A stretch of 64,000 bases of DNA from Spongiactinospora rosea (GCF_003315795.1 NZ_QMEY01000002.1:682001-746000); one strand, 5' to 3'. Positions 7,959 through 18,909 are shown, counted from the first letter of the stretch. Program-made: numbers and translations. Notes: generated by a model from the letters alone, not told the origin.

Positions 7959-8956
7959 GGTGAGACCGGCTCGAAGAACTCGCGCGCGTTGCCGGCGAAG
8001 ATCCGGGCCCGGTCGGCGTCGGTCAGTTCGGCGCAGCCGCGTACGACCGCCCCCGGCTCCTGCTCACCGAGCGGGAACGGGTAGTCGGTGCCGAGCATCA
8101 CCCGGTCGGCGCCCATGACCTCCACCAGCAGCCGCAGCGCCCGCGGGTCGAACACGGCCGAGTCCACGTAGAAGCGCGAGACGTACTCCGACGGCGGCCG
8201 GGGCGAGTGCGCGCGTACCAGGTCCCGGTTGCGCCAGGCGTTCTCGACCCGGCCCAGCAGGTAGGCGAAACTGCCGCCGCCGTGGCAGAAGCACAGCTTC
8301 AACGACTCGGGCAGCCGCTCGAAGGCCCCGGTCAGGATCAGCCCGAGGATGCTGAGCTGGGTCTCCGCGGGCATGCCGACCAGCCAGGACAGCATGTGGT
8401 GGCCCATCCGGTCCGCGCCGAGCATGTCCCACGGGTGGACCAGTACCGGCACCCCCTCGTTCCCGCAGTGCGCCAGGAACTCCACCAGTTCCGGCCGGTC
8501 GAGGTACCGCTCGCCGACGTGGTTGCCGAGGTGGACCCCGCGGTGCCCGGACGCGATGGCCTTGGTCATCGTGTCCACGGCGAGGTCCACGTCCTGGAGC
8601 GGCACCTGGCACAGCGGCAGCAGCCGGTCGGGGGCCCCGGCGCAGTGCGCCAGGATGCGCTCGTTGACCAGGTCGCACCAGTCGGCGGCGCGGGCTGGGT
8701 CAGCGCCGTACCCGAACAGCAGCGGGGTCGAGGAGACCGCCTGCACGTCGATGCCGCGCGCGTCCATGTCGGCCAGCCGCCGTTCCGGCTCCCAGAGCCC
8801 GGCGGTGACCGGCCGGTACTCGTCCTCGCCGCTCATCATCATCCCGGTGCCGTCACCGTGGACGCGCAGCCACGGTCCGGCGTCCGCGCTGATGATCCTG
8901 CTCTCCTCCCGGGTGATCTCCGGGAAGATGTGGGCGTGGACGTCGATGACGGTCAC
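7955..8956 (-). CDS. nbaD: 2-amino-3-carboxymuconate-6-semialdehyde decarboxylase (ACMSD)
   Basis: Zinc amidohydrolase-fold decarboxylase of 333 residues that removes CO2 from 2-amino-3-carboxymuconate semialdehyde to give 2-aminomuconate semialdehyde. All metal ligands of the family are visible: His7 and His9 in IDVHAHIFP, His174 in VLVHPWDMLG, His225 in CFCHGGGSF and Asp291 in GTDYPFP. The spacing matches the known Pseudomonas enzyme closely. GTG start with AAGGAG about seven bases upstream. It follows the dioxygenase gene that makes its unstable substrate. A truncated duplicate lies directly downstream. Confidence 0.95.
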   Translation of the reverse strand: MTVIDVHAHIFPEITREESRIISADAGPWLRVHGDGTGMMMSGEDEYRPVTAGLWEPERRLADMDARGIDVQAVSSTPLLFGYGADPARAADWCDLVNERILAHCAGAPDRLLPLCQVPLQDVDLAVDTMTKAIASGHRGVHLGNHVGERYLDRPELVEFLAHCGNEGVPVLVHPWDMLGADRMGHHMLSWLVGMPAETQLSILGLILTGAFERLPESLKLCFCHGGGSFAYLLGRVENAWRNRDLVRAHSPRPPSEYVSRFYVDSAVFDPRALRLLVEVMGADRVMLGTDYPFPLGEQEPGAVVRGCAELTDADRARIFAGNAREFFEPVSP

Positions 8957-8988
8957 GGGCTTCTCCTTGGTCCGGTGCCGGTACGGCG

Positions 8989-10770
<1,782 letters not shown>

Positions 10771-10774
<4 letters not shown>

Positions 10775-11577
10775 GAGTCCTCCTCCGGCGCGAAGGACAC
10801 GCGCACGTCGCCCAGCCCGGCGATGCGGGCCTCCAGTACGTCGCCGGGCGCCACCTCGGCCACCGGGCCGAGCGCGCCGGTGAGCACGGTGTCCCCGGCC
10901 CGCAGCGGACGGCCCAGCCGGACCAGGGTGTCGGCCAGCCACAGCGCCGCGTTCAGCGGATGGCCCAGGCAGGCGGCCCCCGCGCCGGTGGAGACCTGGA
11001 TGCCGCGCCGTTCCAGGACCATCCCGGCGGTGCGCAGGTCCACGTCCCGCAGCGGGACGGGCCGGGTGCCCAGTACGTAACACCCGGAGCTGGCGTTGTC
11101 GGCGACGGTGTCGGCGATCGTGATGTCCCAGTCGCGGATCCGGCTGCCGACCACCTCGATGGCGGGCAGCGCGAACGCCGTCGCCCTGATCACGTCGGCC
11201 ACCGTGTGCCGCTCGTGGGTGAGGTCAGCGTCGAGGACGAGGGCCACCTCGGCCTCGGCCCGGGGCTGGAGCACCGCCCCGACGGGGATCTCCTCGCCGT
11301 CCGGCACCGCCATGTCGGCGTAGAGCATGCCGAAGTCCGGGACGTCCACGCCGAGCTGCCGCTGCACGGCCCGCGAGGTCAGGCCGATCTTGCGGCCGGT
11401 GAGCCGCCGTCCCTGCGCCAGCCAGTCGCGGGTGAGCCGTTCCTGTACCTCGTACGCGGCGTCGGCGGCCTGCGGGCCGATGCCGAGCAGGTCGCGCACC
11501 GGGTCGCAGGGCACGCCGGAGTCGTGCGCGGCGCGCAGCCGTTCGGCCGCCGCCTCGACCGCCTGTGTTCCGATCAT
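10771..11577 (-). CDS. nbaH: 2-oxopent-4-enoate (2-keto-4-pentenoate) hydratase
   Basis: Hydratase of 268 residues that adds water to 2-hydroxypenta-2,4-dienoate to form 4-hydroxy-2-oxovalerate. [23 protein letters not shown] and the glutamate ligands in [12 protein letters not shown] are family features; [19 protein letters not shown] corresponds to the active-site lid. It lies between the aldehyde dehydrogenase gene and the decarboxylase, whose start overlaps its stop. Its product needs the aldolase that is decayed in this operon. Confidence 0.92.
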
Positions 11578-11589
11578 GTCCCCGCCCTC

Positions 11590-13035
11590 TCAGATCCGCA
11601 CGCAGACGTTGACCGGCTCGGAGAAGAAGTCCAGCGAGTACTCCCCGCCCTCCCGCCCGATCCCGGACGCCTTGACCCCGCCGAACGGCGTCCGCAGGTC
11701 GCGCAGGTTCCAGCAGTTCACCCAGACGATGCCCGCTTCGACGCGGGGAGCCACCCGGTGCGCCCGGGAGAGGTTCGTGGTCCACACGGTGGCGGCCAGC
11801 CCGTAGGCGCTGTCGTTGGCCAGCCGGACCGCCTCGTCCTCGGTGTCGAACGGGGCCACATGGCAGACCGGTCCGAAGATCTCCTCCCGGACGGTCCTGG
11901 CCGTGGACGGCAGGCCGGTCAGCACCGTTGGTTCCACGTGGAACCCTTGGTCGCGGTCGTCCCCGAAGTCCGGTATGCCGCCGCCCGCCACCACGGTCGC
12001 GCCCTCTTCGACGGCGAGCCGGTAGTACGACAGCACTTTGTCCCGGTGCTGGGCGGAGATCATCGGCCCGTAGCCGGCCAGCTTGCGGGCGCGCTCACCG
12101 AGCGCCGCCACGAACTCGTCGTAGATCGGCCGCTCGACGTACACCCGCTCGGTGCACAGGCAGATCTGGCCGGAGTGGGTGAAGGCGGACCGCAGGGTCC
12201 CCTCCACGGCGGCCTCGAAGTCGGCGTCGGCGAAGACCAGCGCGGCGTTCTTGCCGCCCAGCTCGAACGACACCGGGGTGACGTGGTCGGCGGCGGCCCG
12301 CATGATGGCCGACCCGGTGGCCGACTCCCCGGTGAAGGCGATGGCGTCCACCTCGGGGTGGCTGGTCAGGAACTCACCGGCCGCGCCCGCCCCATGCCCG
12401 TGGAGCAGGTTGAACGCGCCCGGCGGCAGCCCGGCCTCGTGGATCACCTCGGCGAGCAGCGCGGCCGTGCCGGGGGTCTCCTCCGACGGCTTGGCCACCA
12501 CGGCGTTGCCGGCCGCGAGGGCGGGGGCGACCTTCCAGGACAGCAGGAGCAGCGGCAGGTTCCACGGGGAGATGACCGCGACGACGCCGAGCGGACGCCG
12601 TACCGTGTAGTTCAGCGCCTCGCCCTGCGGGGAGACCGTGTGGAAGGTGCTGTCGCGGCGCGCGTAGAGCAGGTCGGCGTACGCCCGGAAGTTGTCGATC
12701 GCGCGCGGGATGTCCATGGTCTCGGCCAGGGCGCGGGGCTTGCCGGTCTCGCGTACCTCGGTGTCCACGAAGTCGCCGAACCTGGCCGCGATGCCGTCGG
12801 CGATGCGGCGCAAAGCCGCCGAACGGTCCCCGACGGACATGCTCCCCCACGGGCCCGCCAGGGCGCCGCGCGCCGCGCGCACGGCCTCGTCGACGAGTTC
12901 CCTGGGCGCTTCGGGGACGGCCCCGATCACGGCCCCGTCGGTGGGGTCGATCAGCGGGAAGGTGTCGTCCGCCCACCGGAAGGACCCGGCCACGTACATG
13001 GCCACCGGGTCTGATCCCGGAGCTGTTCGCCGCAT
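11590..13035 (-). CDS. nbaE: 2-aminomuconate-6-semialdehyde dehydrogenase
   Basis: NAD-dependent aldehyde dehydrogenase of 481 residues that oxidises 2-aminomuconate semialdehyde to 2-aminomuconate. Landmarks, numbered from the ATG at 13035, are Asn159 (SPWNLP), Glu258 (FELGGKN) and the nucleophile Cys292 in SGQICLCTE. This start was chosen over an upstream one because GGAAGGGG lies just before it. It is the first gene of the leftward operon and diverges from the LysR gene, so the intergenic dyads probably control it. Confidence 0.92.
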   Translation of the reverse strand: MRRTAPGSDPVAMYVAGSFRWADDTFPLIDPTDGAVIGAVPEAPRELVDEAVRAARGALAGPWGSMSVGDRSAALRRIADGIAARFGDFVDTEVRETGKPRALAETMDIPRAIDNFRAYADLLYARRDSTFHTVSPQGEALNYTVRRPLGVVAVISPWNLPLLLLSWKVAPALAAGNAVVAKPSEETPGTAALLAEVIHEAGLPPGAFNLLHGHGAGAAGEFLTSHPEVDAIAFTGESATGSAIMRAAADHVTPVSFELGGKNAALVFADADFEAAVEGTLRSAFTHSGQICLCTERVYVERPIYDEFVAALGERARKLAGYGPMISAQHRDKVLSYYRLAVEEGATVVAGGGIPDFGDDRDQGFHVEPTVLTGLPSTARTVREEIFGPVCHVAPFDTEDEAVRLANDSAYGLAATVWTTNLSRAHRVAPRVEAGIVWVNCWNLRDLRTPFGGVKASGIGREGGEYSLDFFSEPVNVCVRI

Positions 13036-13103
13036 TACTGCCCCTTCCACAACAGCCCGCCCAACAGCGGACAAATGAGATGATGCGCTACGCGGGCTAT
13101 ACC

Positions 13104-13147
13104 ACGCTAATATCGGTTTTTGCGTTATGTATCACCGTTCTGTGATA
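13104..13147. promoter_or_regulatory. Divergent promoter region with two dyads (LysR-type operator candidate)
   Basis: Two inverted repeats lie between nbaE and the LysR gene. ACGCTAA (13104-13110) pairs with TTTGCGT (13119-13125), one mismatch. TATCAC (13130-13135) pairs perfectly with GTGATA (13142-13147). The second ends only 11 bases before the regulator ATG, which would suit autorepression; the first is placed to act on nbaE. The stretch is AT-rich compared with its surroundings. Confidence 0.55.
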
Positions 13148-13158
13148 GGAGTACGGCC

Positions 13159-14085
13159 ATGCGTCCCGTCGATCTGCTGAACGGGCGGCTCAAGCTGCGT
13201 CACCTCGTGCTGGTCGTGGTGATCGCCGAGCAGGGCAGCGTGCTCCGCGCGGCCGAGCACCTGCGCCTCGCCCAGCCCGCCGTCACGCGGGCGCTGCGCG
13301 AGGCGGAGCAGTTCCTCGGGGTCGCGCTGTTCACCCGGGGGCCGCGCGGAGTGACCCCCACGCTGTTCGGCGAGGCGTTCATCGAGCACGCCAGGACCGT
13401 GCTCGCCGAACTGCGCCGGGCCGGGGAGCGCATCGACGAGCTGAACCGGGGCGACGTCGGCACCGTGACCATCGGCACCCTGCTCGCCGGGTCCAACGTG
13501 CTGCTGCCCCGGGCCATCGCCGCGCTCAAGGCCGACCGGCCGGGCATCACCGTGATCGTGCAGGAGGCCACCTTCGACACCCAGGTACCGCGCCTGCTGG
13601 ACGGCGAGATCGACATGATCCTCGGCCGGCTCAACCCGATCGAGGACCAGCCCGCCCTGCGTCAGATCACCCTCTACAGCGAGCCGGTCCGGCTGGTGGC
13701 GCGGGCCGGGCACCCGGCGCAGACCCTCCCCGGGCTCACCCTGCCCGACCTGCTCACCTACCCCTGGGTGCTGCCGCTGGAACAGACCTCGCTGCGGCAC
13801 GAGCTGGAGCAGGTGTTCCGGAACGAAGGGCTGGAGCTGCCGGGCAACCGCGTGGAGTGCACCTCGATCCTCACCGTGCGCACCCTGCTCAGGGACACCG
13901 ACATGGTGGCCGCCCTGCCGGAACTGGTCGCGCGCATCGACCCCGACCTGGCGCTGCTGCCGGTGCCGCTGGCCTCGGTACGCCGCCTGGTCGGCGTCAC
14001 CTTCCCCGCCCACCGCCCGCTGACCCCGTCGGCCCGCCTGATGCTGGACCACTTCCACGCCCAGGCCGCCGAGCTGACCGCCTGA
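13159..14085 (+). CDS. LysR-family regulator of the nba operon
   Basis: LysR-type regulator, 308 residues. The N-terminal winged helix includes LRLAQPAVTRALREAEQFLG (~38-57), and a periplasmic-binding-like effector domain follows (~90-295; GTVTIGTLLAG begins it). ATG at 13159 has TAGGAG upstream; an earlier in-frame start would overlap the operator region. Divergent placement beside nbaE is the classical position for a local activator, and nbaR of the Pseudomonas 2-nitrobenzoate pathway is also LysR-type. A pathway intermediate is the likely inducer, by inference. Confidence 0.85.
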   Translation: MRPVDLLNGRLKLRHLVLVVVIAEQGSVLRAAEHLRLAQPAVTRALREAEQFLGVALFTRGPRGVTPTLFGEAFIEHARTVLAELRRAGERIDELNRGDVGTVTIGTLLAGSNVLLPRAIAALKADRPGITVIVQEATFDTQVPRLLDGEIDMILGRLNPIEDQPALRQITLYSEPVRLVARAGHPAQTLPGLTLPDLLTYPWVLPLEQTSLRHELEQVFRNEGLELPGNRVECTSILTVRTLLRDTDMVAALPELVARIDPDLALLPVPLASVRRLVGVTFPAHRPLTPSARLMLDHFHAQAAELTA

Positions 14086-14098
14086 CCCCGGCGGGAGG

Positions 14099-14968
14099 TC
14101 AGCCCCGGTACGGAGTGCCCGGCCGCGCGGTGCCCGCCGCCCAGGAGGCCAGGATGCGCAGGCCGTCGTGGGAGGGCGTGCCGGGCTCGGCGGTCCACAC
14201 GATGAGCTGCTGGTCGGGGTCGCCGGTACAGGCCAGCGCGTCCCAGTCGAGGGTCAGCTCGCCCGCCACCGGGTGGCACAGCACCTTGGCGAACTTGCCC
14301 CGCAGGCTCACCTGGTGCTCGCCCCACCACCGGCGGAAGTCGTCGTACCGGACGGAGAGCTCGCCCACCAGGCTCGCCATCCGCTGGTCCTCCGGATTAC
14401 GGCCGGCCTCCATCCGGAGCATCGCCACGGTGTCGCGGGCCATGCGTTCCCAGTCGGCGTGCAAGGCCCTGATCGACGGGTCCGCGAAGAGCAGCCATAC
14501 GTAATTTCTCTTCTTTTCTGGGACTTTGGCGAAATCTGTGAACAGTGCGGCGGACATCCGATTCCACGCGAGAATGTCCATCCGCCGGCCCAGGATGACC
14601 GCGGGAGTGGTCGTGAGTTCGGACAGCAGTCGGCGCAACTGCGGGCGCACCCGCTGGGCGGCCTGCCTGCGCGGGCGCGCGGCGTCCCGGCCGGCCAGCT
14701 CGAACAGGTAGGCGCGCTCGTCGTCGTTCAGGTGCAAGACCCTGGCCAGTACGTCGAGCACCGGCGCCGACGCGGGCCTGCGGCCCTGTTCCAGGCGGGT
14801 GTAGTAGTCGGTGCTGATCGACGCGAGCAGCGCGACCTCCTCCCGGCGCAACCCCTTGACCCGCCGCCGGGCCCCGGTGTCGGGCAGCCCGACCGTACGC
14901 GGGCTGAGCCGGGCCCGGCGAGCCTTCAGAAACTCGCCCAGCTCACTCGGATGCGCGTCACCGCTCAT
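14099..14968 (-). CDS. XRE-family regulator with MmyB-like C-terminal domain
   Basis: Regulator of 289 residues. The N-terminal HTH (~8-85) contains LRREEVALLASISTDYYTRLE, the standard sequence of the actinomycete XRE/MmyB group. The C-terminal part (~105-270) is the MmyB-like ligand domain, with LAWNRMSAALFTDF and the DWERMARDTVAMLR helix; these domains bind fatty-acid-like ligands in characterised relatives. It ends 13 bases from the convergent LysR gene. In this family the target is often a divergent reductase gene, but here the divergent neighbour is a small membrane protein. Confidence 0.88.
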   Translation of the reverse strand: MSGDAHPSELGEFLKARRARLSPRTVGLPDTGARRRVKGLRREEVALLASISTDYYTRLEQGRRPASAPVLDVLARVLHLNDDERAYLFELAGRDAARPRRQAAQRVRPQLRRLLSELTTTPAVILGRRMDILAWNRMSAALFTDFAKVPEKKRNYVWLLFADPSIRALHADWERMARDTVAMLRMEAGRNPEDQRMASLVGELSVRYDDFRRWWGEHQVSLRGKFAKVLCHPVAGELTLDWDALACTGDPDQQLIVWTAEPGTPSHDGLRILASWAAGTARPGTPYRG

Positions 14969-15185
14969 GGGTCGAGTCTCGCAGAGAACACGACCCGTGC
15001 GGGAGGGTCACGAATGCAATTGTGCGGCACTGAGCCGGAAGCGAGCGCGGAGAGCCCGGAGAGCATGGAGACCGCTGCGAGTATTGCGTTTCCGCTCGCT
15101 CTTTGGAAATAACGGCAATATACGAAAGCGAACATCGCTTTCCGGCCCCGCCGTATGCTTCACAAGGGGGCGGCGGGCTGAGAGC
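14969..15185. promoter_or_regulatory. Divergent intergenic region with a small hairpin
   Basis: Spacer between the XRE gene and the membrane-protein gene. GAAAGCG (15124-15130) and CGCTTTC (15136-15142) form a perfect seven-base stem with a five-base loop in an AT-richer patch, a possible operator or 5' leader structure. No coding signal is visible. Confidence 0.35.
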
Positions 15186-15755
15186 ATGGCGATCGTGTCC
15201 CTCACGGAGTGGCCGTTACGCCTGCTGCGGGCCGTTGTGTTCGCGGTGGTGTGCGTCGCCGTGTCGGCGGCGGGGCACGCGTTCGCCGGGGGTGGGGCGG
15301 TGGCGCCGGCCGGGCTGGGGCTCGGGTTCCTGGGTGCGCTGATCTTCGCCGGGGCGCTCGCGGGGCGCGAGCGCGGCCGGACGACCGTGCTCGCGGCCGG
15401 GGTGGGGGTCCAGGTCCTGCTGCACCAGATGTTCGCCTGGGTCTCGCCGCTGCCCGAAGCGGTACCCGAGCACGGGCACAACGGCTCGGGGCCCGGCATG
15501 ATGGCCGTCCACCTCGCCGTGGCCGTGCTGAGCGGATGGTGGCTGCACCGGGGCGAGAGCGCCCTTTCGCTCATGCTCCGGCTGTGGGGCAGACCCGTAC
15601 TCGCCCTGTGGCACCGGCCGCTCGCCGTGGCGCACGTCGTCGCCGCCGTGCCCCGGTACACCGTCCGCGCACAGGACTCCGAGGCCCCGGCGCTGCGGCT
15701 GATCGCGGCGGCGATCCACCGGCGCGGACCGCCCCCGGCGCTGCGCGCCGGCTGA
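15186..15755 (+). CDS. Small integral membrane protein of unknown function
   Basis: 189 residues with about four to five hydrophobic segments (FAVVCVAVSAAGHAFAGGG, LGFLGALIFAGALAG, a third around VLAAGVGVQVLLHQMFAW and a fourth around MMAVHLAVAVLSGWWLHRG). A histidine-containing loop (EHGHNGSGPGMM) lies between the third and fourth. The C-terminal ~50 residues are basic and probably cytoplasmic. I do not recognise a named family. The histidine loop and the downstream ECF sigma gene recall actinomycete membrane proteins linked to metal stress, which is only a suggestion. Confidence 0.75.
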   Translation: MAIVSLTEWPLRLLRAVVFAVVCVAVSAAGHAFAGGGAVAPAGLGLGFLGALIFAGALAGRERGRTTVLAAGVGVQVLLHQMFAWVSPLPEAVPEHGHNGSGPGMMAVHLAVAVLSGWWLHRGESALSLMLRLWGRPVLALWHRPLAVAHVVAAVPRYTVRAQDSEAPALRLIAAAIHRRGPPPALRAG

Positions 15756-15892
15756 TCGGCCGTACGGCAGACGGCGGAGCACCTGACCTCCCGGCACCCA
15801 TGGTCGCCGGCGCGTCCGGCGTGCTCGCGCCGGTTCTTCGGCATCCGCGCCGACTTCCGCACGTCCGGCGGGCCGGCCGCTCCTCCATGCGA

Positions 15893-16008
15893 TGAACCTT
15901 TTTGGACCCGTCGCCTGGACCGGGTCAGGGGCGCGGATACGGCATTTGGCTCACCGCCTCCGACAGCTCACCGTCTCCGGCAAGGGAACCTGAGGTCGAA
16001 AAGGTTCA
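15893..16008. repeat. Inverted repeat flanking the ECF sigma promoter region
   Basis: TGAACCTTTT (15893-15902) recurs as its exact reverse complement at 15999-16008, and the similarity continues inward as a near-match of GGACC with GGTC. The 307-base gap between the membrane gene and the sigma gene holds these repeats and no gene. TGAACC resembles -35 elements used by some ECF factors, so the pair might be a promoter/operator of the sigma gene itself. Confidence 0.45.
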
Positions 16009-16062
16009 CTGATCCACCGATCCCACGGCTCTGTCGCTCTGCCGACCCAGGGGTGAATCAGC

Positions 16063-16650
16063 ATGACCGCCATCGACGACGCCCGGCGAATCACCGACGA
16101 CGAACGACTGACCGCACTTGCCCTTTCCGCACGCGGCGGCGAGGCCGCCCATCTGGCCGCGTTCGCCCAGGCCGCCTATGCGGACGTGCGGCGCTTCCTG
16201 GCCCACCTGACCGACGACCGCTCCGCCGACGATCTCGCCCAGGAGACCTTCTTACGGGTGCTGCGCAGCTTACCGAGGTTCGCCGGAAGATCATCGGCCC
16301 GTACCTGGCTGCTGGCCATCGCCCGGCGGGTGGTCGTGGACCGCTTCCGCGCGGCGGCGGCCCGGCCGGTCGTGGCCGACCTGCCCGACTGGCAGGCCGC
16401 CGCCGAACGCTGCCGCCCGTCCGGGCTGCCCGGCCTGGAGGACCAGGTGGTCCTCACCGACCTGCTGTCCGCCGTGCCCCGCGAGCGGCGGGAGGCGTTC
16501 GTGCTGACCCAGGTGGCGGGCCTTTCCTACGCGGAGGCCGCCGCGCAGCTCGGCTGCCCGATCGGTACCGTGCGGTCCCGGGTCGCCAGGGCGCGCGGGC
16601 AGCTCATCGCCGCGCTCACCGGCCCGTACCGCTCCGAGGGCGCAGGATGA
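16063..16650 (+). CDS. ECF-family RNA polymerase sigma factor
   Basis: Extracytoplasmic-function sigma factor of 195 residues. Region 2 (~28-95) shows DDLAQETFLRVLRSLPRF and ARTWLLAIARRVVVDRFR. Region 4 (~125-185) shows VPRERREAFVLTQVAGLSYAEAAAQLGCPIGTVRSRVARAR. No anti-sigma gene follows, unlike many ECF loci; the upstream membrane protein is the only membrane candidate nearby. The next gene, 123 bases downstream, encodes a secreted nuclease. Confidence 0.93.
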   Translation: MTAIDDARRITDDERLTALALSARGGEAAHLAAFAQAAYADVRRFLAHLTDDRSADDLAQETFLRVLRSLPRFAGRSSARTWLLAIARRVVVDRFRAAAARPVVADLPDWQAAAERCRPSGLPGLEDQVVLTDLLSAVPRERREAFVLTQVAGLSYAEAAAQLGCPIGTVRSRVARARGQLIAALTGPYRSEGAG

Positions 16651-16773
16651 GGTGCGGCGCGTCCGGCCCGGGGGCCGCCGTGACGTGGGCGTCCATCCCG
16701 AAAAAATCGAGTGCGTGACGTACGGTGATCAGAGATGATCGGAGCGTACCCGCCGTGCGTGGGAGGAGGCTTC

Positions 16774-17148
16774 GTGCGCGTCGTCCGCTGGCTGTTCGCC
16801 GTCGTGGTGGCCGTGGCGCTGGGCGGTACGCCCGCTGTCGCGGACGTCTACGGATCCTGTGCCGTTCCGCGGTGCGCCGACGCGCGGGAGGCGGTTTCCG
16901 TCTGGAAGTCCAAGGGGACGCCGGGCGGGCGGGGGTGGTACCGGTGGCCGGATGGGCGGTACAACTTCTCCGGCGGGCGGTTCGCGAACCGGGAGGGGCA
17001 GTTGCCGGCGGGCGGGCGGTACAGCGAGTACGACGTGTACTCCCGGCGACGTGGGGCGCCGCGGGACGGATATCGGCTGGTCATCGACCGGGGCAGCGGG
17101 CGGGCGTGGTTCTCGCCCGATCATTACGATGACGTCCACCTGCTCTGA
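16774..17148 (+). CDS. Secreted guanyl-specific ribonuclease, RNase Sa/barnase (N1/T1) superfamily
   Basis: Secreted RNase of about 124 residues. I place the start at GTG 16774, because GGGAGGAGG lies five bases upstream and the protein then begins with a clean signal peptide (VRVVRWLFAVVVAVALGG, cleavage likely after AVA). The mature part matches RNase Sa: FANREGQLPAGGRYSEYDVY (general-base Glu in SEYDV), an Arg in DGYRLVIDRGSG and the terminal PDHYDDVHLL with the catalytic His. Two Cys near the mature N-terminus could form a disulphide. No barstar-like inhibitor gene is visible nearby, as expected for a strictly exported nuclease. Confidence 0.82.
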   Translation: MRVVRWLFAVVVAVALGGTPAVADVYGSCAVPRCADAREAVSVWKSKGTPGGRGWYRWPDGRYNFSGGRFANREGQLPAGGRYSEYDVYSRRRGAPRDGYRLVIDRGSGRAWFSPDHYDDVHLL

Positions 17149-17226
17149 GGGCGTCCGGAAGTGGACACGACCGTACGGGCGTGGCGGTGAACACTGGGGA
17201 TCACCGTCTCGCGCGAAGGAGAGCAC

Positions 17227-18909
17227 GTGTCCCCCCATTTACGACGCCGAACCCGGGCGCTCGCCGGGTTACTTGTCCCGCTCGCCTTGATCTCCGCCGC
17301 GCCGCATGCCGAACCCGGCCGTGACAAGGTCGCCGCGGCCGTGCGGGACGACCTGAAGGACGGCACGGCCACGTTCTTCGTCCGGCTCAGGGGGGAGGCC
17401 GACCCGGCGTCCGCCGCCGCCCGCGCCCCGGCGACCAAGGCGGCGAAGGGCGCGGCGGTGTACGCGGCAATGACCGGGTACGCCGAGCGTTCGCAGGCCC
17501 GGTTGCGCGAGCTGCTCACTGAGCGGAACGCCGCCCACACCCCCTTCTGGATCGTCAACGCCGTCAAGGTGACCGCCGATCCGGCGCTGGCCGCGGAGAT
17601 CTCCGCGCTGCCCGAGGTGGCCGGGATCGAGCCGATCGGCACGGCCGAGGCCCCGCGACCGGCGCCGGGGACGCGTCAGTCGCTCACCGCGGGCGGAGGC
17701 GTCGAGTGGAACATCGACCGGATCAAAGCGCCGCGCGTGTGGAAGAAGCTGCGCAACCGGGGTGAGGGGATCGTGGTCGCCACCATCGACAGCGGGGTGG
17801 ACTTCGAGCATCCGGAACTCGCCGCCCAGTACCGTGGCAGCCACCCCGGCGGCCGGGTCGAGCACGACTACAACTGGTTCGACGCCACCGGCGTGTGCGC
17901 CGGGTCCGCTCCCTGCGACGACCTCGGGCACGGCACCCATGTGACCGGCATCATGACCGGCCGGAGCGGCATCGGCGTCGCGCCGCGGGCCGAGTGGATC
18001 GCGGTCAGGGGGTGCGAGAGCGCCAAGTGCGCGAACGACTTCCTGCTCGCCGCCGGGCAGTGGATCCTCGCGCCCACCGACCTCGACGGGCGCAACCCGC
18101 GTCCCGATCTCGCGCCCGACATCGTGAACAACTCATGGGCCAAGGCCCGCAGGGACGACTGGTACCGGCCGGTGGTCAAGGCGTGGGTCGCGGCGGGGAT
18201 CTTCCCGATGTTCGCGAACGGCAACACGGGGCCGGGGTGCGACACCACCGAAACCCCGGCGCGGTACGTGGAGAGCCACAGCGCGGGCTCGTTCGACGTG
18301 AACGACGCGCTGATGCCGGAGTCCAGCCGGGGGCCGGGCGAGAACGGGGTGACCAAGCCGGACATCGCGGCCCCGGGCGTCGATATCCGTTCGTCGGTGC
18401 CCGGTGGGTACTTCGTGTGGACCGGCACCTCGATGTCGTCGCCGCACGTGGCGGCCACGGTGGCGCTGATGTGGTCGGCCGCCCCCGCCCTGCGCGGCGA
18501 CATCGCCGCCACCCGGGCGCTGCTGGACGGCACCGCCGTCGACACCCCGGACACGGGCTGCGGCGGGACCGCCGCCGACAACAACGCCTTCGGCGAGGGC
18601 CGCCTCAACGCGTACGCCGCCGTACGTTCTGTCCCCCGCGAACCCCTCGGCACCCTCCACGGCACCATCACCACGCACGGCCGGCCGTTGCCCGGCACCG
18701 AGGTGACGGTGACCGGGCCGCTCAGCCGTACGGTGGACACCGGCCGTGACGGCGGTTTCTCGCTGCGCCGGCTCCCGCCCGGCGACTACCAGGTGACCGC
18801 GTACAAACCCGGCTACGCCACCGCCACCACGAAGCTCACCATCAAAGCCGACCGGACCACGACCACCCGCCTCAGGCTGAGGACTGATGGGCCGCGCGGG
18901 CTTGGGTGA
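17227..18909 (+). CDS. Secreted subtilisin-like serine protease (S8) with C-terminal carboxypeptidase-regulatory-like domain
   Basis: 560 residues, GTG start preceded by GAAGGAG. A short signal peptide (~1-25) and a propeptide-like region (~30-145) precede the catalytic domain. The triad is Asp188 (IDSGVD), His235 (GHGTHVTG) and Ser402 (GTSMSSPH), with the oxyanion Asn330 in FANGN. Six cysteines in the catalytic region fall in close pairs (CAGSAPC, CESAKC and two later) and suggest disulphides. The last ~85 residues (LHGTITTHGRPLPGTEVTVT onwards) form a beta-sandwich of the carboxypeptidase-regulatory type. Resembles bacillopeptidase F-type subtilases. Its 3' end overlaps the convergent decarboxylase gene by 38 bases. 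Confidence 0.93.
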   Translation: MSPHLRRRTRALAGLLVPLALISAAPHAEPGRDKVAAAVRDDLKDGTATFFVRLRGEADPASAAARAPATKAAKGAAVYAAMTGYAERSQARLRELLTERNAAHTPFWIVNAVKVTADPALAAEISALPEVAGIEPIGTAEAPRPAPGTRQSLTAGGGVEWNIDRIKAPRVWKKLRNRGEGIVVATIDSGVDFEHPELAAQYRGSHPGGRVEHDYNWFDATGVCAGSAPCDDLGHGTHVTGIMTGRSGIGVAPRAEWIAVRGCESAKCANDFLLAAGQWILAPTDLDGRNPRPDLAPDIVNNSWAKARRDDWYRPVVKAWVAAGIFPMFANGNTGPGCDTTETPARYVESHSAGSFDVNDALMPESSRGPGENGVTKPDIAAPGVDIRSSVPGGYFVWTGTSMSSPHVAATVALMWSAAPALRGDIAATRALLDGTAVDTPDTGCGGTAADNNAFGEGRLNAYAAVRSVPREPLGTLHGTITTHGRPLPGTEVTVTGPLSRTVDTGRDGGFSLRRLPPGDYQVTAYKPGYATATTKLTIKADRTTTTRLRLRTDGPRGLG

